A stretch of DNA of 7,075 nt, from positions 1 to 7,075 of the forward strand of contig JAEXXR010000256.1 in the NCBI GenBank assembly GCA_023405705.1, given 5' to 3'. This DNA comes from Actinomycetes bacterium (GTDB lineage Bacteria; Actinomycetota; Thermoleophilia; Solirubrobacterales; Solirubrobacteraceae). The position numbers and the translations under genes were made by a program. The notes under the pieces are model-generated. The model ran no database searches. It was not told the origin of the DNA and saw nothing but the letters and a program-made list of their open reading frames with translations. Below, in pieces: positions 1 through 5,425 of this stretch (positions are counted from its first letter, which is position 1; each line of letters begins with the position of its first letter).

Positions 1-1
1 C

Positions 2-313
2 GGTGACGCGGAGGAGCCGCTGACGGCGCGGCTGCTGCGGGCGCTGTCGGCGCGCGCCGGCCGCGTGATCGTCGGCGGCTACCCGACCGGCGTCGCCGTC
101 GGCTGGGCGACCGTCCACGGCGGCCCGTTACCGGCGACGAGCGCCGCGGCGACGACCTCGGTCGGGATGACCGCGGCCCGCCGCTTCCTGCGCCCGGTCG
201 GCTTCCAGGCCGTCCCCGACGCGCTGCTCCCGCCGGCCCTTCAGGACGCCAACCCGCTTGGCCTCCTGCGCCGCGTGAACGGCGAGCCGTCACGGGAGCC
301 GGTCGCCCGCTGA
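2..313 (+). CDS. Aldehyde dehydrogenase, C-terminal end (alpha-ketoglutarate semialdehyde dehydrogenase type), 5' truncated by window
   Basis: The reading frame is open from base 2 and ends at TGA 311-313, giving 103 C-terminal residues of a protein whose start lies outside the window. The tail carries the signature of the NADP-dependent 2,5-dioxovalerate (alpha-ketoglutarate semialdehyde) dehydrogenase branch of the aldehyde dehydrogenase superfamily. In order, these are GRVIVGGYPTGV, then VHGGPLPAT, TTSVGM, RFLRPVGFQ and PDALLPPALQDANP. In that branch the segment forms the end of the catalytic domain and the oligomerisation strand. The family oxidises the semialdehyde to 2-oxoglutarate at the end of non-phosphorylative pentose, sugar-acid or hydroxyproline breakdown. 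The catalytic Cys and Glu would lie upstream and are not visible. A GTG at 65 falls inside the conserved tail and is not a true start. Another NADP aldehyde dehydrogenase of the same branch is possible. The gene converges on the operon ending at 371. Confidence 0.85.
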   Translation, partial: GDAEEPLTARLLRALSARAGRVIVGGYPTGVAVGWATVHGGPLPATSAAATTSVGMTAARRFLRPVGFQAVPDALLPPALQDANPLGLLRRVNGEPSREPVAR

Positions 314-323
314 GCGGCGATCA

Positions 324-362
324 CTGCGGATCCGGGGGCGCCAGCCGCCCCCGGATCCGCAG
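324..362. terminator. Bidirectional hairpin terminator between convergent genes
   Basis: Bases 324-340 and 346-362 form a perfect 17-bp inverted repeat around a 5-nt loop (341-345). After one mismatch (323 against 363) four more pairs follow (319-322 with 364-367). The hairpin fills most of the 57-nt space between the aldehyde dehydrogenase stop and the stop of the small membrane peptide gene on the other strand. It is well placed to end both transcripts. There is no T-run on either side, which is common in high-GC actinobacteria, so the type of termination is inferred from stem strength and position. Confidence 0.8.
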
Positions 363-370
363 CGATCCGC

Positions 371-550
371 TCAGACCAGCCAGATCCGCAGGGCCACCAG
401 CAGGAGGATCAGGACGATCACGGCGAGCTGGCGCAGCAGCAGCTTGCGCTCGCCGCGGTCCTGGGCGATCGCCTCCTCGGCGGGGTCGGGGAGGAGCGGC
501 TCGGGCGCGGCCGGGCCGAGCGGGGGCGGGGGCGGCGGGACGGCGCTCAC
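371..550 (-). CDS. Small proline-rich single-pass (tail-anchored) membrane protein, 59 aa
   Basis: I do not recognise a family. The start is GTG at 550-548, overlapping the glycosyltransferase TGA (549-547) in a GTGA junction. A strong ribosome binding site, GGGGAG (561-556), lies 5 nt upstream, which supports a real, translationally coupled gene. The 59-residue product has a proline-rich N-terminus with six consecutive prolines at residues 5-10 and more to about 23. An acidic stretch (24-31) and a basic patch (RGERK, 32-36) follow. One hydrophobic helix, about residues 41-59, runs to the C-terminus. The basic patch before the helix predicts that the proline-rich part is cytoplasmic and the protein is tail-anchored. 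As last gene of the operon, next to a membrane glycosyltransferase, it could be an accessory or stabilising subunit of that enzyme; this is inference. The proline run would need elongation factor P for smooth translation. A chance open frame is unlikely given the ribosome binding site, overlap and terminator. Confidence 0.75.
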   Translation of the reverse strand: MSAVPPPPPPLGPAAPEPLLPDPAEEAIAQDRGERKLLLRQLAVIVLILLLVALRIWLV

Positions 551-2037
551 ACCAGCTCCCCGACGGCGCCCGTCTTCTCCGTCTTGTCCCATCTCATCTC
601 GGCTCCGCGCGCCTCCTTCACGTAGGCGGCGGCGGTGATCGCGCACAGCAGCGGGCCGTAGCCGACGAGGTAGACGAGCGGCGCGATCAGCCAGCGGACG
701 CGGCGGCCGAAGCGCTCGTCGAGCAGCTTCACCAGCCACGCCGCCAGCATCGACGCCGACAGCCACACGTACGTGAACAGCAGGATCCCCGTGGCGAGGC
801 CGTCGTCGGGGTCGACGCCGGCGTCGCGCAGCCAGCCCGCGATCGTCTCGTCGTAGAGCGGCGGGTACGCGGCGTAGACGATGATCGCGAGGCTGACGAC
901 GCCGGGGAACAGCAGCCCCTCGCGCCACGTCCGGCGCGCCGTCTCGGTGTCGATCGAGAAGCTCGACAGCGTCACGAACAGGTAGGTGACGACGTTCAGG
1001 AACCAGAGCGCGCGGAAGACGTCGAGCGCGCTCTCCTCGTCGAGCAGCCACAGCCCGATCAGCGCCGTCGAGGAGGTGAGCATGAAGACCGGCATCAGGA
1101 AGACGGAGAACCAGATCAGCGCGAAGCCGACGCCGCCGAGGCTGCCGGCCCGGCCGCGGCGCAGCCAGATGTGCCTGAACCGGCGCGTCACCTGCACGTT
1201 GCCGCGGCCCCAGCGCAGCCGCTGCTTCCACAGGCCGGTGACCGCGCGCGGCTCCTCGGCCCAGACGGTCGCGTACGGCTCGAAGATCACGCGCTTGCCC
1301 GCGAGCTGGACGTTCAGCGTCGTGACGGTGTCCTCGGCGAGCGTCGTCGTGTCGATCACGCCGCCGGCCGCCTCCAGGCTCTCGCGCCGCAGCAGCTGCG
1401 CGCCGCCGGCGAGGCAGGCCTGCGCGCCGAGCACGTTCTGCGCCCGTCGCGCCGCCGCCTGCGCGGTCACGTACTCGTAGGCGACGAAGCGGTTCATCCA
1501 GTTGCCGGGCCGGCTGCCCTCCTTGATGTAGCCGGTGACGGCGCCGACGGCCGGGTCGGCGAGGTGGCGCGTCATCCGCCGCAGCGACGGCGGCGTGAAG
1601 ATCACGTCGGCGTCGATCACCAGCACCGCCTCGAACCAGCCCTCGGCGTGGAGCGTGCGGAGACCGTGGTTGATCGTGTGGGCCTTGCCCTCGCCGCCTC
1701 TCTCGCGCCGCAGATGGAAGATCCGGCCGGGGTGCGCGGCCGCCTTCGCCTGCACCTTCTCCGGCGTCGCGTCGGTCGAGGCGTCGTCGACGACGTAGAC
1801 GCGCAGGCGGTCGGCCGGGTACTCCAGCGCCAGCAGCCGCTCCAGCGTCCGCTCGACCACGGCCGCCTCGTTCCACGCCGGGATCACGATCGCGACGCGC
1901 GGGAAGCACGCCTCGCGCGGCGTTCTGACGCGCAGCGCGTGCAGGCCGGCGAGCACGAACTGGTAGCAGCCGGCCAGCAGCGGGATCGCTCCCGCGAGCA
2001 CGAGCGCGACGAGCAGGACGGTGGCGACGTGCTCCAC
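547..2037 (-). CDS. Membrane processive glycosyltransferase, family GT2 (BcsA/PgaC/hyaluronan-synthase-like)
   Basis: This 496-residue protein should polymerise or transfer sugars from a nucleotide-sugar donor at the inner face of the cytoplasmic membrane. A hydrophobic N-terminal segment (about 4-33) precedes the GT-A domain. That domain has VAIVIPAWNE (48-57), VVDDAST with D84/D85, and GGEGKAHTINHG (114-125). The metal-binding DAD is at 142-144, the general base D236 in TLAED, and the acceptor-site QRLRW is at 272-276. The D, DxD, TxxED and QxxRW set is the hallmark of processive synthases of cellulose, hyaluronan, chitin and poly-GlcNAc. About five C-terminal hydrophobic segments follow (roughly 303-331, 341-362, 375-392, 416-438, 448-471), as expected for a translocating synthase. 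The tail, with MRWDKTEKTG, resembles that of PgaC-like enzymes. The sugar cannot be read from sequence, and no PilZ domain is present. The GTG start lies 7 nt after the PHP gene stop with only a weak Shine-Dalgarno site, implying coupled translation. Confidence 0.88.
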   Translation of the reverse strand: MEHVATVLLVALVLAGAIPLLAGCYQFVLAGLHALRVRTPREACFPRVAIVIPAWNEAAVVERTLERLLALEYPADRLRVYVVDDASTDATPEKVQAKAAAHPGRIFHLRRERGGEGKAHTINHGLRTLHAEGWFEAVLVIDADVIFTPPSLRRMTRHLADPAVGAVTGYIKEGSRPGNWMNRFVAYEYVTAQAAARRAQNVLGAQACLAGGAQLLRRESLEAAGGVIDTTTLAEDTVTTLNVQLAGKRVIFEPYATVWAEEPRAVTGLWKQRLRWGRGNVQVTRRFRHIWLRRGRAGSLGGVGFALIWFSVFLMPVFMLTSSTALIGLWLLDEESALDVFRALWFLNVVTYLFVTLSSFSIDTETARRTWREGLLFPGVVSLAIIVYAAYPPLYDETIAGWLRDAGVDPDDGLATGILLFTYVWLSASMLAAWLVKLLDERFGRRVRWLIAPLVYLVGYGPLLCAITAAAYVKEARGAEMRWDKTEKTGAVGELV

Positions 2038-2044
2038 GCCGCAC

Positions 2045-2809
2045 TCAGCTCGTCAGCGCCGCCGCCAGCTCGCGCACGACCGAGAGGCCGTGCTCGTAGC
2101 GGCCGATCGTGTCGCGTCTGTGGCTGTCGGTGCTCATCAGCAGCGGCACGCCGAGCCGCACGAACGGCAGCAGCGTCGCGGCCGACGGGGTGCGGTAGCG
2201 CTCGTTGACCTCGATCACGTTGCCGGTCGCCCTCGTCACCTCGGCGAGCCGCTCGATCAGCTCGCGCGGCACCTGCTCCTCGCGCAGGCCCAGTTTCGGC
2301 AGCACGCTGAAGATGTGCGCGATCACGATCCTGCCGGGGTGCCGGGGGAGGCAGGCGGTCGTCGCCTCCATGATCTGCGCCAGCACCTCCTGCCCGTCGT
2401 AGCGGCCGCTCGCGATCCCCTCGCGGACCTCGTCGGGGTGGTGGACGCCGTCGGCGAGCGGGACCTGGTGGTCGGCGGCGTAGATCCACTCGACGCCGTC
2501 GAGCAGCGACGCGTCCGGCAGGTCGAGCGCGCCGCTCGTGTCGAGCAGCTTCGCCTCGACGCCGATCCGCAGCCTCACCGAGGTCTGGCCGGCGAGCCGG
2601 CGGACCTCGGCGACGTAGTCCGGCACCCAGTCGGTCGAGCGGCGGACGTGGTCGACGCAGGTCATCTGCGTCAGCCCGATCGCCTCCGCCTCCGCGACGT
2701 TCTCGGCGACGGTCGAGGCGCCGTCGGAGAAGGTCGAGTGGACCTGCATGTCCTGGTCGGCGCGGGCGGGCGCGCCGGGCGGCAGCTCGCGCTCGACGGC
2801 GCCGCTCAC
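2045..2809 (-). CDS. PHP-domain metal-dependent phosphoesterase
   Basis: The 254-residue protein is essentially one PHP (polymerase and histidinol phosphatase) domain. This is a TIM-like barrel holding a metal cluster that hydrolyses phosphate esters. Visible ligand motifs are MQVHSTFSDG (21-30; H24, D29), VDH (D53, H54), GVEAK (E85), ADH (H114), IAHIF (H165), EVN (E200, N202) and STDSH (D228, H230). The first histidine of the usual HxH motif is Gln22, a variant I recall from some other PHP proteins such as PolX-type domains. The start is GTG 2809-2807, overlapping the ATP-grasp TGA as GTGA, with GGGAG (2820-2816) 6 nt upstream. The same frame stays open far upstream, but that part is arginine-rich shadow sequence. 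The domain is like that of histidinol phosphatases, but the neighbours are not histidine genes, so a sugar- or metabolite-phosphate substrate is more likely. The substrate is unknown. Confidence 0.87.
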   Translation of the reverse strand: MSGAVERELPPGAPARADQDMQVHSTFSDGASTVAENVAEAEAIGLTQMTCVDHVRRSTDWVPDYVAEVRRLAGQTSVRLRIGVEAKLLDTSGALDLPDASLLDGVEWIYAADHQVPLADGVHHPDEVREGIASGRYDGQEVLAQIMEATTACLPRHPGRIVIAHIFSVLPKLGLREEQVPRELIERLAEVTRATGNVIEVNERYRTPSAATLLPFVRLGVPLLMSTDSHRRDTIGRYEHGLSVVRELAAALTS

Positions 2810-3819
2810 GCCCGGCTCCCGGTCCGCTCGGCCGCTTCCTCCAGCGCGGACAGCTCGCCGTGGCCGAAGAAGCGCTCCTGGAAGAAGCGGACCATCGCGA
2901 TCTCCGCGAACGGCAGCGGCCCCTGCGGCGGCGGCGCGCCGAGCGCCTCGGCGACCGCCAGCGACGGCATGTCGACGCCGGCCGCGATCGTCAGCGGCAT
3001 CGTGCCGGGGAAGCGCGGGTTGACCTCCAGCAGCGCGGGGGCGCCGTCGGCGGCGCCCTTCACCTGCACGTTGGCGACGGTGCTCAGCCCGATCAGCCGT
3101 GCGACCGCGGCGCCGAACTCCTCCAGCTGGACGTCGTGGACGGTGCGGCCGGTGATCGCGATCCCGGAGTCGACCTTCAGCCGCTCGCGCGGGACGACCG
3201 CGATCACCTCGCCGTCGGCGCCGGCGAGCACGTCGAGCGAGAACTCCGGGCCGGGCAGGTGCTCCTGGACCAGCAGGCTGCCGTCGCGCGGCAGCGCCTC
3301 CAGCTCGGCGCGCTCGCGCAGCAGCGCGATCCCGCGCGAGCCGCTGCCGCTGCGCGGCTTGACGATCGCCGGCAGCTCCGGCGCGGCCGGGTCGAACGCG
3401 TCGTCGACCAGCCAGCAGGCGGGGGTGCGGACCTGCCCGCGGCAGCGCTCGTCCAGCGCCCACTTGTCGAGGCAGACGGCGAGCGTCTCCTCGCTCGCCA
3501 GCACCAGTCTCACGCCGGCCTCCGCGAACCGCTCCCGCTGGCGCGCGAGCGGCAGCAGCTCGCTGTCGACCGTCGGCACGACGACGTCGACCGCCTCGCG
3601 CTCGCAGAAGGCGAAGAGGCGGTCGGCGAAGGCGGGGTCGTCGCCGCGCGGGAGGATCTCCCGCTGTGACTCGGGCACGAGGTAGAGGCCGGCGGCGTAC
3701 GGGTCGATGTCGCCGGCGAAGACGGTCAGCGCCGGGCTCTCGATCGCGCGCATCACCGAGATGCCGGAGGGGCCGCCGGCGCCGGTCACCAGCACCCGTC
3801 CTGGCAGGTCAACGGGCAT
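2806..3819 (-). CDS. ATP-grasp ligase, CarB/PylC-like
   Basis: The 337-residue protein should use ATP to activate a carboxylate as an acyl phosphate and join it to a nucleophile, usually an amine. The N-terminal domain starts with a Rossmann-like glycine loop, VLVTGAGGPSG (9-19). A pre-grasp region includes VPTVDSELLPL (81-91) and CLDKW (116-120). The ATP-grasp fold shows KPRSGSGSRG (154-163), which binds ATP, the strand QEHLPGPEFSLDV (185-197), and LLEVNPRFPG (263-272) with metal ligands E265 and N267. These resemble the carbamoyl-phosphate synthase large-subunit/PylC group rather than D-Ala-D-Ala ligase. The ATG is well supported: AGGAG (3831-3827) lies 7 nt upstream, inside the end of the preceding gene, and the genes overlap by 11 nt. 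Its TGA overlaps the PHP start. The substrate pair is unknown; a free amine exposed by the upstream deacetylase is an attractive, unproven acceptor. Confidence 0.87.
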   Translation of the reverse strand: MPVDLPGRVLVTGAGGPSGISVMRAIESPALTVFAGDIDPYAAGLYLVPESQREILPRGDDPAFADRLFAFCEREAVDVVVPTVDSELLPLARQRERFAEAGVRLVLASEETLAVCLDKWALDERCRGQVRTPACWLVDDAFDPAAPELPAIVKPRSGSGSRGIALLRERAELEALPRDGSLLVQEHLPGPEFSLDVLAGADGEVIAVVPRERLKVDSGIAITGRTVHDVQLEEFGAAVARLIGLSTVANVQVKGAADGAPALLEVNPRFPGTMPLTIAAGVDMPSLAVAEALGAPPPQGPLPFAEIAMVRFFQERFFGHGELSALEEAAERTGSRA

Positions 3820-4873
3820 CGGCGAGCTCCTCTCGGTCGGGTTGCGTCTCGGCGGGCGGCGACTGGCCGGCGTCGGCCTCGCGCACGACCTCCAGCGGCT
3901 CGACGTAGCGCGCCTGCGTGAAGCGGCTCCAATAGCGGGCGGTCGCGCGCAGCAGCTCCTCGTCGAGGTAGGAGCGGACGGCCGTCTGCGAGGCGTAGGC
4001 GCGGATCACCTCCAGCTTGCGGTCGAGGTAGGGGTCGATCGCGACGAAGCGGGTCGGCTTGAACTCGACCGTCGTGCTCGGCGCCTGGTAGCAGTAGACG
4101 CGCGGGATGCCGCGGGCGGCGACGAGCGAGGCGTGGTGGACGTTGCGGTGGTCCTGGTGGACGTCGCGGGCGGTGTGCGTGTAGACGGTCGTCGGCAGCA
4201 CCTCGTCGACGACCCGCTTGATGACGGCGATCGTCGTGCCGTCGTCGCTGACGCTCGTGTCGCGCAGGTCGGTGTGGAACAGCCGCGCGCCGAGCAGGTC
4301 GGCGGCGTTCTGCGACTCGGCGGCGCGCGCGGCGACCTCGCCGCCCTGCTCGCCGCCGGTCAGCGTCAGCACCGCGACGTCGTGGCCGGCGGCGGCGTGG
4401 CGCAGCAGGATCCCGCCGACGCCGATCTCGACGTCGTCGGGGTGGGCGCCGATCGCCAGCACGCGCTCGCTGCCGGCGGCGCGGCGCTCGCGCGTCAGCG
4501 CGATCAGCGTGCGCGCCTTCTCCAGCAGCCTCGCCGGCTCGACCGGCTTGGTCAGGTAGTCGTCGGCGCCGGCGCGGATCGCCTCGACCGCCTGCTCGAA
4601 GCTGGCGTGGCCGGACAGCATCAGCGTCCCGAGGTCGGCGTGGGCGCCCTTCGCGCGCCGCACCATCTCGTGGCCGTTCATCCCCGGCAGGTCGATGTCG
4701 GAGACGAGCAGGTCCCACGGCCGCGTCGGCAGCAGCGCGATCGCGTCCTCCGCGCTCGGCGCCCAGCGCACCTCGCCGAGCGAGCCGAGCAGCTCCACGA
4801 GCACCGCCGCGAGGACCTCGTCGTCCTCGACGAAGAGGATCAGCGCCCTGCGCCCGTCGTCATCCCTTGCCAT
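3809..4873 (-). CDS. Receiver-domain / PIG-L (LmbE-like) deacetylase fusion
   Basis: This is a two-domain protein of 354 residues. Residues 10-127 are a CheY-like receiver with an intact active site: acidic pocket E16, D17, D18; phosphoacceptor D59 in SDIDLPGMNG; switch S87 in LSGHA; and K109 in LTKP. After a short linker (128-136), residues 137-330 form a PIG-L/LmbE domain, the zinc N-deacetylase family of MshB and BshB. Its motif AHPDD is at 143-147 (H144 and D147 as zinc ligands, D146 as probable base). HQDH is at 239-242 (H239 catalytic, H242 zinc ligand). The family removes acetyl from N-acetylglucosaminyl compounds; the substrate here is unknown. Having an enzyme as output instead of a DNA-binding domain suggests phosphorylation-gated catalysis (inference). 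It lacks a signal peptide, so it is cytoplasmic. It leads the five-gene operon and diverges from the Hpt gene. The ATG at 4873 sits just before the first receiver strand; GGGAG lies only 2 nt upstream, so initiation is slightly uncertain. The tail (330-354) is acidic and proline-containing. Confidence 0.9.
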   Translation of the reverse strand: MARDDDGRRALILFVEDDEVLAAVLVELLGSLGEVRWAPSAEDAIALLPTRPWDLLVSDIDLPGMNGHEMVRRAKGAHADLGTLMLSGHASFEQAVEAIRAGADDYLTKPVEPARLLEKARTLIALTRERRAAGSERVLAIGAHPDDVEIGVGGILLRHAAAGHDVAVLTLTGGEQGGEVAARAAESQNAADLLGARLFHTDLRDTSVSDDGTTIAVIKRVVDEVLPTTVYTHTARDVHQDHRNVHHASLVAARGIPRVYCYQAPSTTVEFKPTRFVAIDPYLDRKLEVIRAYASQTAVRSYLDEELLRATARYWSRFTQARYVEPLEVVREADAGQSPPAETQPDREELADAR

Positions 4874-5062
4874 CGCTCCCGACCTGTCGCCTTCCGACCG
4901 CGCGCGACTCCCGCAGCCGCGTCCACCTCACCTTTGCCCACGTGCCCGGATCTGACACGCGCTGGGCGCAACCGTGCGGGTTTCGCGCCGCGAGCCTGCG
5001 GAAACCCGCACCCGCGCGCGCCGGCCCGGCGCTCCGCCGCGCGATGCGCGACCATCACCGGC
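4874..5062. promoter_or_regulatory. Divergent intergenic region, presumed promoters of the operon and of the Hpt gene
   Basis: The 189 nt between the divergent starts at 4873 (-) and 5063 (+) must hold the promoter for at least the five-gene operon, because no other gap in it exceeds 7 nt. The Hpt gene probably starts here too. I see no convincing -10/-35 pair on either strand. The only clear element is the inverted repeat at 4974-5011. A six-base CACGTG palindrome at 4939-4944 is too short to interpret. No Shine-Dalgarno sequence precedes the Hpt ATG. Confidence 0.55.
4974..5011. repeat. 11-bp perfect inverted repeat, candidate operator or leader hairpin
   Basis: The left arm GTGCGGGTTTC (4974-4984) and right arm GAAACCCGCAC (5001-5011) are perfect reverse complements separated by 16 nt. 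Inside, 4986-4988 can pair with 4998-5000 past a single bulged G, leaving a 9-nt loop. As DNA it could be a two-half-site operator with centres about 27 bp apart (between two and three helical turns). As RNA on the Hpt side it would form a stable hairpin about 50 nt before the ATG. The T3/A3 runs inside the arms stand out in this GC-rich region. Function is not established. Confidence 0.6.
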
Positions 5063-5419
5063 ATGGACGCCAGACCGCTCGACACCGATGTCCTCGACGC
5101 GCTCGCCGCGGAGCTGGAGGACCCGGAGGCATTCGCCCGCCTCGTGCGGCTCTTCCTCGACCGTCTCGGCGACCGCTGCGACGAGGTCGTCAACGCCGCC
5201 GACGCCGAGGACCTCCAGGCTGCCGCCCACTCGCTGAAGTCGGCCGGCGGCACCTTCGGCGCCGTCGAGGTCGCCCGCATCGCGACCGAGCTGGAGGCGA
5301 TCGGCGAGGCCGGCGAGGACGCCCCGCCGCCGCTGCTCGACGAGCTGCTGTTCGCCGCCGAGGCCGCCCGCGTCGCGCTCGAGGCGCGCGTCGCGGAGGC
5401 GGAGGCCGAGGGGGCCTAG
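5063..5419 (+). CDS. Stand-alone Hpt (histidine phosphotransfer) domain protein
   Basis: The 118-residue product is a single Hpt domain, a four-helix bundle that passes phosphate between receiver domains through a histidine. The motif AAHSLKSAGGTFGA (54-67) has phosphoacceptor H56, followed by the typical LK pair and glycine turn. The next helix has the usual IATELEAIGEAG (73-84). There are no membrane, kinase or receiver regions, so it must take phosphate from a kinase elsewhere. It is transcribed divergently from the receiver-deacetylase gene, making D59 of that protein the obvious partner; this is inference from position. The ATG at 5063 is chosen because the Hpt fold begins just after it and the sequence upstream in this frame is the antisense of other genes. 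No ribosome binding site is visible, so a leaderless or weak start is possible. Its TAG overlaps the stop of the converging oxidoreductase gene. Confidence 0.88.
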   Translation: MDARPLDTDVLDALAAELEDPEAFARLVRLFLDRLGDRCDEVVNAADAEDLQAAAHSLKSAGGTFGAVEVARIATELEAIGEAGEDAPPPLLDELLFAAEAARVALEARVAEAEAEGA

Positions 5420-5425
5420 CTCGGC
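5405..5425. terminator. Possible bidirectional hairpin over the two convergent stop codons
   Basis: GCCGAG (5405-5410) and CTCGGC (5420-5425) are perfect inverted repeats whose 9-nt loop contains both stop codons (CTAG, 5416-5419). An alternative 5-bp stem, AGGCC/GGCCT (5403-5407/5413-5417), is also possible. Because the two genes overlap by 4 nt there is no separate space for a terminator. The stem is short and has no T-run, so this is tentative. Confidence 0.35.

Noticed and set aside
551..2044. Long minus-strand open frame that continues upstream from the small membrane peptide
   Set aside because: Upstream of 550 the translation is arginine/alanine-rich low-complexity sequence that shadows the GT2 gene in another frame. 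Only the part after the GTG at 550 has a ribosome binding site and a plausible protein.
2810..3463. N-terminal extension of the PHP gene inside the ATP-grasp gene
   Set aside because: The extension is Arg/Gly/Ala shadow sequence. The GTG at 2809 with GGGAG 6 nt upstream and the GTGA overlap explains the real start.
1171..3685. Long plus-strand open frames antisense to the GT2, PHP and ATP-grasp genes
   Set aside because: They are a by-product of high GC content. Translations are rich in Arg, Ala, His and Gln with no family motifs, while the opposite strand carries complete catalytic motifs.
4939..4944. CACGTG palindrome in the divergent promoter region
   Set aside because: Six bases with no extended symmetry; expected by chance often enough in GC-rich DNA.
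3707..5062. Long plus-strand frame running into the Hpt gene
   Set aside because: It is antisense to the receiver-deacetylase gene and low in complexity. The Hpt fold begins at the ATG at 5063.
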